From assembly GCF_020382885.2 (NCBI RefSeq), contig NC_058510.1, positions 9,606,862 to 9,670,861 of the forward strand: a DNA stretch of 64,000 bases, read 5' to 3'. Below, in pieces: positions 1-41,142 of this stretch. The position numbers and the translations under genes were made by a program. The DNA comes from Scatophagus argus (lineage: Eukaryota; Chordata; Actinopteri; Scatophagidae). The notes under the pieces are model-generated. The model made no database searches and had not been told where the DNA came from. It saw only the letters and a program-made list of their open reading frames with translations. Each line of letters starts with the position of its first letter. Within the stretch, counting starts at the first letter, position 1.

Positions 1-29815
<29,815 letters not shown>

Positions 29816-31810
29816 CACCTCACGCGGAGAGAAGAAATCCGAAGGCCAAATGCAAACACACATTTAAATTCACTGTGGAACACTGGTAACACGTGGGTGC
29901 ATCCACAGGAGGTGCACACTCACCAAACACTACACAGCATCAGTAGAGCGAGATTTACTCTCCTATATAACCACTGCAGAGACTACGAGTCACCACACAT
30001 ACACACTCACTTATATCCTGCGTGCCAGTCTTGACTGTACAGTGTGTGGATGAGTTGGCAAGTTGTTCAACAGTCCCTCAAGGGCAAGAAAGATCTAGTG
30101 TGGTCAGCTAGGACTTGCTACTCACAGACCATTCTTTTTTGTTCTTTTTTGTTCTACATTCGGTTTACCCAGTAGAAACTGTTTGGTTTTTTTTTAAGGT
30201 GACCTTTGTTTTTTCTTTTTTCTTTATGCCTCCAATAATTTTGCTGTTTAAAAAAAAAAGACATACTGGAAAAGAAAAGAAATGGGTCATAGCTATACTA
30301 AAGATTTTAGGTTTTCAGTGAATAGATTGTAAAATGTCAGGGGTTTCTTGAGGCTTTGGCAGACAGGAGTGTACATATTAATTGAGGACGAAACATCCTG
30401 CTACCTTCGCAGTCACAAATTGTGGAGTTTTTTTTAAAAAAAAACAACATTTTTTTGCACTGCCACTGATCAGCTTTTTAAAAACTTATATCTTAAGTAA
30501 TTTATTGTTTTTAATTCATTTTACTTAAATTGAAGGCCTTCTATTTTATACTGTTTTAACCCATCCAGTTCTATTGGACATAAAACACGAGTGATGTTTA
30601 TCATGATGCATCATTAAATAAAGTTCAATGATAGTTATGGCTCAATACGTCAAAGCTTCTAAGTCATGAAATGCATATCACTTTATATCACTGAATCTAC
30701 TCTATATACCCAATAGAAAATATAAACCTATAGAGTGTAGCGATTGCATATCATTGTCACATTACGGTAATGAGTAATTCCACACTGTTGGTGGCTCCAA
30801 ATAAGCATCTATCCAGATTTACCGACTATGTTACATTCCCTTGTAGATAATGACTACACTGGAGGCAGCAGCATTAAACTGGCAGTTTTACGGATGAACA
30901 GTTCAGAATATACATAAGTTTGATAACGTGCATTTTTATCATCATCTACTAATTAAAGGTACTTACATTACCCTGTTAAGGGTATTTGCTCTCTTTTTTT
31001 TTTTTTTTTTAAATCAATGTGAATCATTCATTTCTATCCTTGAAATACCTGGAGGTGTTCCAGAGTGACGTGAAGGTAGCGGATGTTTTATTTTTCTGTC
31101 TATGGTTAATTTAAATCTGATGCCACTGAAAAATCATTTATTATTGTGTGAATAATGTACAAATAGTGAAAGGAAAGCAGACTTTGGGTTTGAAACTGAG
31201 CCAGTCTTGACCCAGACCAAGTCAGTGTCTGGACTGCTAATGCATCTGGGTTTGGACAGGCTTGGCATCGGGATGCTCTCTGCATGTATATTGGTTTGTT
31301 AATGGGAGAGCGGAGAGAGGCGGAACGGATTAGAAATCCCTCTCAAGACATTGATCCTGTCTCAAGACATTCAGTTCACTGCTTGACATACTGTCAGTTT
31401 ATGTATCTGATGGATATTTTTGCAGAATCACAGCATAGTAGCATTTGTGTTAATTTAATGTAGGGTCTTCTAATAATAGCTTTCCATGTTGCTCTCATTG
31501 ACTGAAATTCAGTTTGTTTGATAACACTTGCAATGGCTGATATCTCCTTTTTTTAACTTACGATAGGTAAATCTTTTTGCAGATGGGTTTCACTACATTA
31601 TTAATGCAGTGTTTCAAGTTTTTGTGTTTATTCTTTTGTCTTGAGTTCTCTTTGGGGGCTTTTACTTGCAAATAGGTCAGAGGGAAAGGGTCAGAAGTCC
31701 TAGGGTCAAGGGTTAGAGCTCATACAAGACTGTAACTAGTGAATTTGTACAACCAAAGAAGTCTATTTTGTGGTTCAGGAATAATAAATTTTACTTTTCA
31801 TTTAAGAAGC
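29816..31810 (+). other. scrib: scrib 3' UTR and convergent scrib/kif9 intergenic space
   Basis: No coding exon is visible here on either strand. T-rich tracts occur near 30126-30240 and 30991-31010. Candidate poly(A) signals on the plus strand are AATAAA at 30617-30622 and at 31783-31788, so the 3' UTR is about 0.8 or 2 kb. The kif9 stop codon on the opposite strand is at 31933, so the two genes converge with little space between them. Confidence 0.6.
30617..30622 (+). terminator. scrib: AATAAA poly(A) signal, proximal, for scrib
   Basis: A canonical hexamer about 0.8 kb after the scrib stop codon, followed by a G/T-containing stretch. A second AATAAA lies at 31783-31788. Which one is used cannot be decided from sequence. 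Confidence 0.5.
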
Positions 31811-31932
31811 TGATTTTTTTGTCTCGTGTCTTTTGTGTTTTATCTACAAATTATATGTGGAAGTAAGGAAATTATTACATCCCATTTAGCACACACGTAG
31901 CTCACAAACTTCAGTTTTTATATAAAACTCAC

Positions 31933-34900
31933 TTAGGTGACAGGTAGAATTGAAGGAGGTCGTCTGTGTTGGGATGAGTTCCTTTGCACTGGATTAAAGA
32001 CCGGCCCCCTGCTAGTCCTCTGTAGAGCCAAAAACAAAAATCAAGTTTATTGGTTGACAGTGTGTTGAAATGAATGAAAATAAACAGTTGAATATACATA
32101 ATATAAGCACTGAATATAAAACAGGAAGGGACACCCACCCTTTTCAGGTTTCTGTGGCGAGCATTGTAGAAGGACCCAGAGCTGGGGCTGTTCGGGTTGT
32201 CAGGAAGACGCTGCTCCTCTGCATTCTCCTCCTGACATCAGCAGGTAACCACAATTTAGTAACGGCTCTCCCAACAATGTCGAACAATGATTAAGCATTG
32301 CTTGAATGGAATGAAGTTATGGAAAACTATACACAGTCATTATTTAGCGTCTATATGAGCCCATGCACTGTTGTAAATATGAGGCAGACTCACTTCTCTG
32401 AGGGTCTCGTCTGTAGTTAAATCCAGCTCCTCCTCAGGTGCCAGGAAAGACTTCTTGTACCAGTCCTCAAATTCTGGAACGCACGTGAACAATAGCTTAT
32501 TGCTTTGAACTTTCTAAGGTACCAATTGTTTCAGCTACGAGAGCTCTAAGCTGCGTCAGGGATACCAGATATGTGGAGAACTGACCAGAGAGCAGGCGCA
32601 CCCGGCACTGATCCACAAGGTGCTGACAGTAGTTGACCTCAGCGTTGATGTCGCCGCGCGCCTTGTATCTCTGCCGGTACACGGCCTTCAGCTCTCTGAG
32701 CTGCATCAACAAGGAGGCAGCTGGTTCCTGCTGCAGCGCCTCTTCCTCCAAATCTTCATCATCATACAAAAATGCATATTGAGACTGGGGAACATATATT
32801 AACCATCAAATAGTTGCTTGTTAGCATGCGTACTAGTAGCTCTTTATTTTGATTATAAAGCACTTTTCAATGCCGTATTCTCCAGGACCATTTCTACATC
32901 TAATAAGACATTAAATTCCTTCAGTAACCTGATTATTGCATATTGATAATAAGGAAGTTTTTGTACATAATAACACTCCATGATATGTTCTAACTCAAAA
33001 TATGTTCCTCCTTTAAAGTGAGGGCTTGCAAATTATTAATTCACTAGTAGTTTGAGTTAGGTTAGTAAGTGACAAATAATTCTTAAGTATATTCTTGATG
33101 ATAAAAAAAATTAGAATTACTTTGGCCTCCTCGCAGTTCCTTGTGCTGCTGTATCGTGGCTGTGGTAGCGTCGATCTCTCTCTTGACTGCGTTGAGTTCC
33201 TCGGTGAGCTGTCGAAGAAGACTGTGACGTTCCAGCAGCACGGCCTTGTTCTCTTTAAAGATGCAGTTGATCGTACTGCCTCGTCCCACCTTAAAATCCT
33301 CAAAGGCCTCTTCTTTCGTTGGTGGAGAACTGAGCAGGCATAAACAGACAAAAGTATGAAGCAACACTGTGCATAGTACATTTATAAGACTACCAAACGT
33401 GTGATCCGAGATTTTATTAATGTCATTATCATACTCGGGGCTTAAGGGTTCATTGTCAGGTGGCTGTGATTCCTGTGTGTCCTGGCTCTCGAGGTCCGGT
33501 TCTTGTGACTCTTGCTCCCTCTCGGGCGTTTGGGCAGAATACAGCTTTGATTTGGAGGCGCTCTCCAAACGCTTCGTCGAAACTGGACTCCCCTTTCCCT
33601 GCCTCTTATTTTGGCTGAATAATCACATTAAGAGTGCCATTAGATAAACCAACCAGTGCGTTTAACTTAGTCCAGTCTTCAATCAGGCACATGTAGGGCT
33701 ACATAATAATAATAATTATTATTATTCCTATTACTACTTCTTCTACTACTGGTCTGTTGTGCTCAGAGTGGTCTCAAACAGGGGTTTTCAAAATCTGAAG
33801 TCTGTGGAACACTCATCCACGCTGAGGATCATTACTGTCCAAAAAATATTTATACTGCAACATTAAAGACTATTATTTTTATTAGTCTTACTTCTTTTTG
33901 GAAAATAGGCCACACATAACGTCTTTGAGGGACATGAGACAGGAAGTAGTCATGGACTCCATGAGTTGTGGGCTACAACTTGTAGGTAATAAGCTTGTCT
34001 GTTTGTTTACATTTATGCAAACTGGCACCATTACAAAGTACGCTGTTGCTATTAGCAGTTCCTGTTTGCAGTGTACCCATGGCTACACTGACAACTACTA
34101 CGGGAATACTTTGATACTGAAGAAAATTCTTTTTTCTCTCTAATGTTACCTAAGCAGCGGTAATTTTCCAAACCTGGGATAATGATTCCAGTCACTTTAA
34201 ATCTAAAATATGTGTTGATATAAATCGTGTCTGTGTGTTCAGATTTGTTATGACTGCGAGAGTGTGATATTTGGTGCTAATTGCTGGAATCGGGCGTTAC
34301 AGCCTCTGCTGCTGCTCCAAATGTTGACCACACTGATGTGCAGGACAGGCTGGACAACTAACTAACTTAATGCTCTTTTAAAAACACCAGCTTGGACCTG
34401 TCAACTGTCTGTGCTTCATGTCTCTTCCTCAGTGTCCTGCAAGAGACACAGAGACACGTGCCTCACAGTTTGAAAACCCCTGTCAAGAATAACTGAAATG
34501 AAGAGTTTTCATTTACAAAGACGTATGTTTCTGTCAAAATTTAGACTTAAACTAAAACTGTATGCATTGTTCTAACAACTGTCACAGTTAAAGATTTTAA
34601 ACATAGCACAATGGACTCGGTAAATAATGTTCACTCACCTCTGTTTTTCCCTTGACCTCTTGACTCTGGCCCCGGTCGAACCTGGACGAAGGGCCTTTTT
34701 CAGTGACCGAGTAGGCACCGGAAAGCTACCAGTCTCCATTTCATCAGAGTTGTTCCTGGTATCCCACTCCTGGGGAGTTTACAGAGTAACATCTAATTAA
34801 AGCTCAGTCACAATGAATTCTTCACTAAACAAACAGTTCCCATGAAGTGCCCCCAACCAGAATCCAGATGTTGACTGACCTTGGTGTTAGCACTTTGGCC

Positions 34901-37900
34901 TTTGTCCACTGAGCTGCAGGTCTGGCATAGCTGAGCCTTCGCCTTCTGCTCCCGTTCCCTCCTCCCACACATAAATAAACATTCTGAATCACTCACCATT
35001 AAATAATAAAGCCTTGTTCCAAATTTACCCTAAATCAACACTACATTTTGAAGTTGCAGATTTCAAAAGTTAGGTAATACTTACTGCACGGCAAGCTTGA
35101 ACTGGGTGAACACCGCTCGGACCTGCCTGATGCTTACAATCTGTATTTAAATGCGACGCAGAGTGACATGTTAAGTCTTTAAAAGAAAACTCCTAAACGC
35201 TAAATGTTTGGTATAGCAGTGGAAATGTTATGTTCTGACTTTGATTTCCTCCAGACTTCCCTCCAGGTACCCCTGCACCTGGCTGTGGATCTCAGCCAGC
35301 TCCGCCTCAGACAATGGCCCATATGTGATGCCTGTCCGGTTCACCTGGTGAAAGGTGTACGACAGGCATTTATATTCTGCTATAAACCAGCTGAAATACG
35401 TTACAGCACCGTCTGGTACTGAAAGTCTGCATATTTTAATAAAGGTACAATTATTGCATTTTCTTTTTTGTTAGAAAAATGGAAAGTTTGGAATTTGCAC
35501 ACATTTACTCCCGAACAATGCAAAATTACCTACACAAGTTTTAACAGTAAACCTAAAACTAATGAAATATGTGCTGTCTCACAAGTTTCCACAAGCTCTA
35601 CTCACCAATGTATTGCAGATGTCCAGCTCCTCTCTCAGCATCTGTACATCCTTCTCAAGTTTTTTGATCTGAGCCTAATCACAACATTGCATGTCATGAG
35701 ATCACTCTGTTGTCTGATGACTGACAGAGCTGCGCTTTCTGTCACAATGCAGACGGTGTAAACAAAACAGGGCAGTACTGAGTAGTTTAAAGGTCCTTTC
35801 ATAACAGTGATGTTGAACTCTAAATCAGTTTTTGAATGGTGCAATTGTAACTGTAACCTGCTCTGTACATTTACAGCTAAATTGACAACTTGCTCCTTAC
35901 TCTTTTCCTGCTGCTCTGTTGGGTTTTATTTTTTATTATTATAATTCTTTTTGAGGGTGATGACATCTTAAAATGACATTCAAAGATTCATCCGAAAACT
36001 TAGATAGAATCTTCAATTATACAAACAGAAAAAAAAGACACTCAATACAGCCCTAAAATAAAATGAATACATATTTTTGACTTTTGGGTCATATTAAGCA
36101 GTGTGTGTGTGTGTGTAATATCATATGAACTCACAGCTGGATCCATGTGTTCATTAATAGCAGGGTCAATTTGGACACATTTCATTCTGCCAGCAAAACG
36201 CAAAGTAGAGAGCTGAAAAGAATATGAATTATCAGCCAAAGATGAAATGACGCCATACACAGCAAGAAAGAGAATGATTTCTGTGTTACATATTCCACTA
36301 CTTACGGTTTCTTCGATTTGTGCAGCATCACCATAAATGTTGGCCACAAGCACAGTGTTGCAGTTCCCCCCTGCAGACATGGACAAATGCAATATGTATT
36401 ACAAATCTAACAATACAGCTAGACTTGGCTGGCAGCATTTTTAAAAACCAAAGGCAGTCTCACCCAGGGAATCTTTGAGGACATGAGTGAGTTTACTCTG
36501 TCTGAAGGGAACGTGGCCTCTGTGACGATCTGTCAGGGCCAGGATAGCCTGCTCCAGGAATGACAAGGACCTGTTGATGTAGCTGACCTCCTTTAACATT
36601 TGACCCTCTGACTGGAAGAAGAAGGAAACATGAAGTGACATGAAGAAGTTGACTTTTTTTTTACCAGACCTTTGAGTGAAGGGTCAAAAAACATTCCTGC
36701 TGAACTTGTCATATTCAGCAATCACACATCTATAGTGTAGGGTGCCAACATCCCATTTGGACTTTACCATGTTTTCTAAGTAGTGAAGTGAGTCAGACAT
36801 TCTCAAACTCACCCCAGTCTTTCCCAGCCTCTCTGATCCAGCCAAATCCACCAGATTCAGCTTAGAGGTGATATACTTGGCATCAGATGATGTCCGTGAG
36901 CGAGACTAGGAGTGAGAAAGACATTCTGTCCTAATTTAAGTCACACATAGAAAGAGTAATTTTTGATCACCAAGACCACAGAGGGTTGGACTCAAACCTC
37001 TAGCTGCACAGTGAAGATACAGTGAGACCTGGAGGACTTCCTGTTCAAGGCATGAGCTCCAATAAAACGATTCATCTCACCCTGAATAAAGAAAGAACAG
37101 CTTTATCAAGTTTCAACTCTTGATTTATTTATCCGCAAAATTGTGGACATTACACTGCTGGTTAACCAATGTTGATTACACAGCATAAGAATTATGAAGG
37201 CACAAAATAGATAAAAGCCATAGATAAAAACATATATTTCCCAATTTTAAAAAACAGGAGGGAAAAACTGTCAAACAAACAAAAAAAAAATTAATTACAT
37301 TAAAAAAATATTTAGACTAAAATTGCAGTTAACAAAATTGTTTTATTTTCATATCTCCTGGGGGATAAGAAGAGGTGGAGTCTGCCACATGAGAAGGTGG
37401 AACTCAAACAGAGCGATATAGAGAACACTTGCTGGTCATATAAACTTAATAATGAGTTAAGTTTTCAATTTCATTATTTAACTATCCCTATAAGTCTGAC
37501 AGGTTTTCACAGCCGTAAGCCTCAGGCCACACACACCTCAAACAGCAGGCTGAGGGCCTCCTCCTCACTGTGGACAAGGTGAAGAGAGAGGCCTCTGATA
37601 AACACCCCTCTGCCTGGCTCCTCCATCACCACCATACTGTAAGGAGATGGGTGTGATGAGCCTTGCAGAGATGACAGCAGGTCCACCAGGGTCTCATTGT
37701 AGATCTCCAAGTAGGACAGGTGCACAGTGAAGGCATAATCGGTCCTTTTCTTGATCTCCTGAAACACCTGAATACCGTGTGGGGAAAAAAAATGTATTTG
37801 CTAAAGTGAGGCACTCTGGGTGTTCCAGATGTAAAAAGATTTCACATGGAGCCAGTTACCTCTTGAAGGGCCCGAGGAATGATGCCTCTCTGTCTGTATG

Positions 37901-39262
37901 ATTTTGTGGATCCTGTCATGGTGTAGGTCTTTCCTGCACCTGTCTGCCCAAAACACATCACAGTACCTGAAAAGCACAAAAGACTAAAAACATTATAGAT
38001 AATACACCAATTTATTTGGAAGATAAATCATCACAATCTCCAAAAGTGGACACTTATATCAATATAATCAAGGCAGTTAGGACCCATTTACAGACTGTGG
38101 CAGTCACAACACAACAGAAACAACAACAAACCTTGAGTGTATTGACTTTAAGTTGGCTACTGACACTTGACTGCACGCTGTTAGTTCTATGTAAATAAAC
38201 AGATGTACCATTATAGCCATCCAGTGCTCCCAGTACCACAGGTTGGCCCACGCGGGTGTAAAGCTCCTCCTGGGATACATCCTGCAGGACGCCTTCCAGA
38301 CGGACTGACCAGGGGACCGGCTGACTTTTCCGAAAGTCATGGGGCTTCCTAGAGTTTTTCCTGTGATAGATGTTCACTGTCTGAAGGACAAGACATAAAA
38401 AGTTTTGAGCACTCACTATAAGACGCTTGAATCATTTTCAAGCACATAAACTAATGCATTAATTGAAACTATGCAACAAAGTGTCTGCTGCTGTAATAAG
38501 TTAGGTTCCGAGATATTTCATCTATGTTTGAAATGTTTGTGATACACTCCATCCAGCTTCATTTATGACCATATGCTCAATTATATATATTATATATATA
38601 TTATCTGGCTAAATGGAATGCATCCATCATTAATGTAATTAATTTCACCTGTCGTTTTCCTGTTATGTCAAAATGTCGGACATGAAAACAATCTATGGGC
38701 AAAGATTAAAATTGATGTGTGCAACTTCCACATAGACTCACCAAATAAACATGAATTCAAGGCTTTGCAGATCAAAAAAAGTCCAGGTAGACAAAGTTGG
38801 CGGATGTAAACTATTAGACCTATTCTAATTATAGCTTTTCATTTAAGTTGGTAACATGGAAGGGTGCTGGGCCTACGTAAAACCTACCTGTAGTTTGCAA
38901 TCTGAAAATCACAAGTTTTCAAATCAGGGTTTAAACAGTTTTCGCCGGTTAACAAGTTTTAAACTATCGATACCTGAAATGTTTTGACTTGGAATCTACC
39001 AAACTCAATTCTGCTCGCTGGGGGACGACGGGTAGTTTAACGGTCAAATTTGAACTCAAAACAAAACGAAACAAAAATTCAACGTTAAAATCACATAAAA
39101 GTTACCCAGATCTTTTATTTCCAGTTATCTTACAAAGAAAGTTATTAAAACGAAGAAACAGTCTACCTGTCCGTCTGGAAGACATTCAATAAGGTCTTGG
39201 GCGAAGTTTGGCGTTGGTCTGATCCGGACAAACACTTGGACCTCACTGCTGTGAGCCTTCAT
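31933..39262 (-). CDS. kif9: Kinesin family member 9 (kif9), 20 exons
   Basis: A plus-end kinesin-9 motor that acts in motile cilia and sperm flagella. Exons on the minus strand: 39262-39167, 38380-38209, 37966-37860, 37767-37537, 37081-36998, 36905-36813, 36611-36464, 36370-36306, 36212-36135, 35674-35606, 35344-35240, 35140-35085, 34961-34880, 34769-34639, 33614-33435, 33329-33121, 32784-32586, 32473-32394, 32231-32139, 32019-31933. The motor domain (about residues 1-345) has P-loop GQTGAGKT at 96-103, switch I NRKSSRSH near 215, and switch II DLAGSERLGK near 250. Then come the kinesin-9 tail segments INEHMDPA, EDFKVGRGSTINCIFKENK and VNYCQHLVDQC. The total is about 787 codons, close to human KIF9 (790). 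One splice (33121 to 32784) does not keep frame as read. ATG 39262 is chosen because the kinesin start VQVFVRIRPTP follows. Confidence 0.94.
32785..33120 (-). other. kif9: kif9 intron with unresolved phase; possible missed mini-exon
   Basis: The upstream exon (33329-33121) ends after CAA A before GTAATT, one base into a codon. The downstream exon (32784-32586) opens in phase 0 at TCTCAATATGC after a CCCCAG acceptor. Joined directly, the frame breaks by one base, although both sides are clear kinesin-9 tail. I found no convincing mini-exon of length 3n+2 in this intron. A one-base sequence or assembly error is equally possible. Confidence 0.5.
33702..33726. repeat. (AAT)n/(ATT)n palindromic microsatellite
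   Basis: AATAATAATAAT directly followed by ATTATTATT in the kif9 intron 33615-34638, so the tract is self-complementary. The rest of that intron shows nothing I can call. Confidence 0.8.
36101..36116. repeat. (GT)8 microsatellite
   Basis: Eight perfect GT units in the kif9 intron between 35675 and 36134. Polymorphic potential only. Confidence 0.85.
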
Positions 39263-39444
39263 ACCACCTCTGTCATTAACACGACGACAACTGAATAAAA
39301 CTTATGTCACATTGTACAAATACACGAACTAAATCCACCTCACGTACTCGAACGTGAGGTTTTCGGACAAAAATGGGTCATTTTTCGGCTCACTTTGATC
39401 AGTTTCCGTCCATTTCGTTTGTTCACCTGACGCGGTTTCCATTT

Positions 39445-39458
39445 AGCGTCATGGCAAC
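39445..39458. promoter_or_regulatory. X-box-like RFX site upstream of kif9
   Basis: AGCGTCATGGCAAC fits the ciliary X-box consensus RYYNYYATRRNRAC at 13 of 14 positions and lies about 185 bases upstream of the kif9 ATG. RFX factors drive motile-cilia genes, and kif9 is one. The identical site is at 45145-45158 in the second unit. Confidence 0.5.
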
Positions 39459-39675
39459 CACCGCGACCGCGCGCGCACAGTGTGGCGAAGTAGCGAAGCG
39501 CGCGCCCACTAACTAGCGTGCCACCTCACTAACTTCTTCAAAAGATGAATGAATCGCATTATAAAGTCATTCATTTCTATCAGAGAATAATATTCAATTA
39601 ACAGTTTAAAAAAAGATCTTAATGGGGGGAGGTCGTGAATCAGATAGGTCAGATGTAGTGACGCCATAGGTCAGA

Positions 39676-39683
39676 TGACGTCA
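39676..39683. promoter_or_regulatory. CRE palindrome upstream of type 1 peptide gene, copy 1
   Basis: A perfect TGACGTCA, the CREB/ATF binding palindrome, 104 bases before the type 1 start codon. In the second unit the equivalent site at 45376-45383 reads TGGCGTCA, which breaks the palindrome. Confidence 0.45.
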
Positions 39684-39786
39684 CATTTATTAGAGTTAGT
39701 TACTCAACAATCTCCACTCCATTGACAAGGACACTCTAAAGCAACTGCAACTGTATGTGCGGATAAGAGGCTAATCTGTGTTCAAA

Positions 39787-40820
39787 ATGAAGATGCTCAT
39801 ACTGCTCGGTTTGATGGGATTAATTCTTGCAGCATCAACTTCTGCACTGGTAAGAGTGGTGGTTTTCCCCAGATACAATACTGAAATTATACTGAAATTA
39901 TAGTTCTGAAATTTGTTGAATTTCCTGAATGTGATTTTCAAGCCATGGCCTCTCTGGAATCCAAGCTGCTCAAACTGGATCTGTGACAATCAGACAGACA
40001 AATTCAAGATCAAAATCTCAAATTGTCGTTGATCAGTGCCATCAATAAATCAGTCATATGATCTAACAACCTTTGATGAGTAACTGGAAACCGCAGATCC
40101 TTTAATTTTCTGTCGGATAATGAAATAAATTTGAATCACCACTGTACGTAACATTTCAGTGTTACAATTAGGTCAAATTATGACTTTTCTTTGCTTACAT
40201 TTCTTCTTTCATTCTGATACCACTCTGACATGAAATATAATTTGTTTGTCATTAAGAACAAAACTAATCTGTAGAGTTTTATAGCACGCACCATACTTTT
40301 TGTCTGAAAACTTGTAACTCCTGTTATTTTATTATTTAGCAGCCCTATTTGAAATCAAATGTCAATGTCCTTGCTGCTGAATTTGACAAACAAATGCAAG
40401 TCAAGTTAACATTAAGTAAACACTATTATGTGTTTGGACTAAAGGTAAATCATTTCAATTTTCAGTGGGAACATGGGAGCAGGAGACCACTGGAAAATGA
40501 ACATGGGTTTAACTCATCGACCAACTCAACAACAAACTCAACAACAAGCCCAACAACAAACCCAAAACTGGTAGGTAGAGTTTGTGGAAGAAAGCGATTT
40601 TACTTTCCTCAAAGAGGTTTTGGGAAGTTTATGTATAGATAGTGTGAGATGTTTTTGTTAATGATGTCACCTGCCTCAGACAGTTTGACATGTTTGGCAT
40701 GGATGAAATTTTGAATGAAAATTGTTTAGGGAAATAACAGAAACATAAAACATAAATTCAGTTCCTTGCCGTTTTAAACAGGCTTATATGAAATTCTATG
40801 CTTACTTGAGAGGAATGTAA
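39787..40820 (+). CDS. Unrecognised secreted Asn/Thr-rich peptide, type 1 copy 1
   Basis: Product not recognised. Model: exon 39787-39849 encodes a signal peptide (hydrophobic LILLGLMGLILAA, then Ser-Thr-Ser-Ala); exon 40466-40570 encodes 35 residues with STNSTTNSTTSPTTN, giving three overlapping N-glycosylation sequons and many O-glycosylation candidates; exon 40782-40820 encodes AYMKFYAYLRGM and a stop. The total is about 68 residues, all introns phase 0, with AATAAA at 40826-40831. Support: the signal exon, 5' leader, exon 2 acceptor and donor region all resemble the type 2 gene next door. All differences from copy 2 in these exons are silent. Exon 2 could instead start at 40340, adding 42 codons, and the last exon could end at a good donor at 40817. 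Expression and function are unknown. Confidence 0.6.
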
Positions 40821-41142
40821 GTCTTAATAAAAAAAATCTGGGGTTAAAATGTTCATTAGAAGTAATGAACTTGGATATGGATTGGGGTTAAATACTTTTT
40901 GATTTAGGCATAATTAACTTCCAGTGGCCTAATATGAGCACAAAACCACTTTCAAATGGGAAGCGATAAACATCCAGCAGCAGGTAGACTTTGTCTGAGT
41001 AAACTATTTCATGTTTGTCAACAAATATACAGAGCTGGACTTTGACATTAGACTTGAAATAAAGTACAAAATGTTTTTGCGGCAGTGTAACAGAATCAGG
41101 TGAAAGCAGGTGTGTGAGAACAGAGGCTAATTCATGCTCAAG

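Larger units (their letters stand above)
39263..39786. promoter_or_regulatory. Bidirectional promoter region: kif9 (-) / secreted peptide type 1 copy 1 (+)
   Basis: 524 bases separate the kif9 start codon from the start codon of the divergent peptide gene. The interval holds a CpG-rich core (39429-39505), an RFX X-box-like element at 39445-39458 and a perfect CRE palindrome TGACGTCA at 39676-39683, nearer the peptide gene. No clear TATA box was seen. Assignment of these sites to one gene or the other is inference from distance. Confidence 0.55.

Noticed and set aside
39943..40032. A 29-codon open frame after a possible acceptor at 39942 that, joined to the type 1 signal exon, would give a 50-residue three-cysteine peptide with AATAAA right after the stop
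   Set aside because: The matching region of the type 2 gene looks like intron, and the exon 2 acceptor and donor further on are shared by both types. A 29-codon open stretch is common by chance. Identity between the two units is uninformative here.
40349..40642. 97-codon open frame over the type 1 exon 2 region, running past the donor to a stop at 40642
   Set aside because: It has no signal peptide of its own, and the part beyond 40570 is homologous to intron sequence after exon 2 of type 2. Kept only as the possible longer exon 40340-40570.
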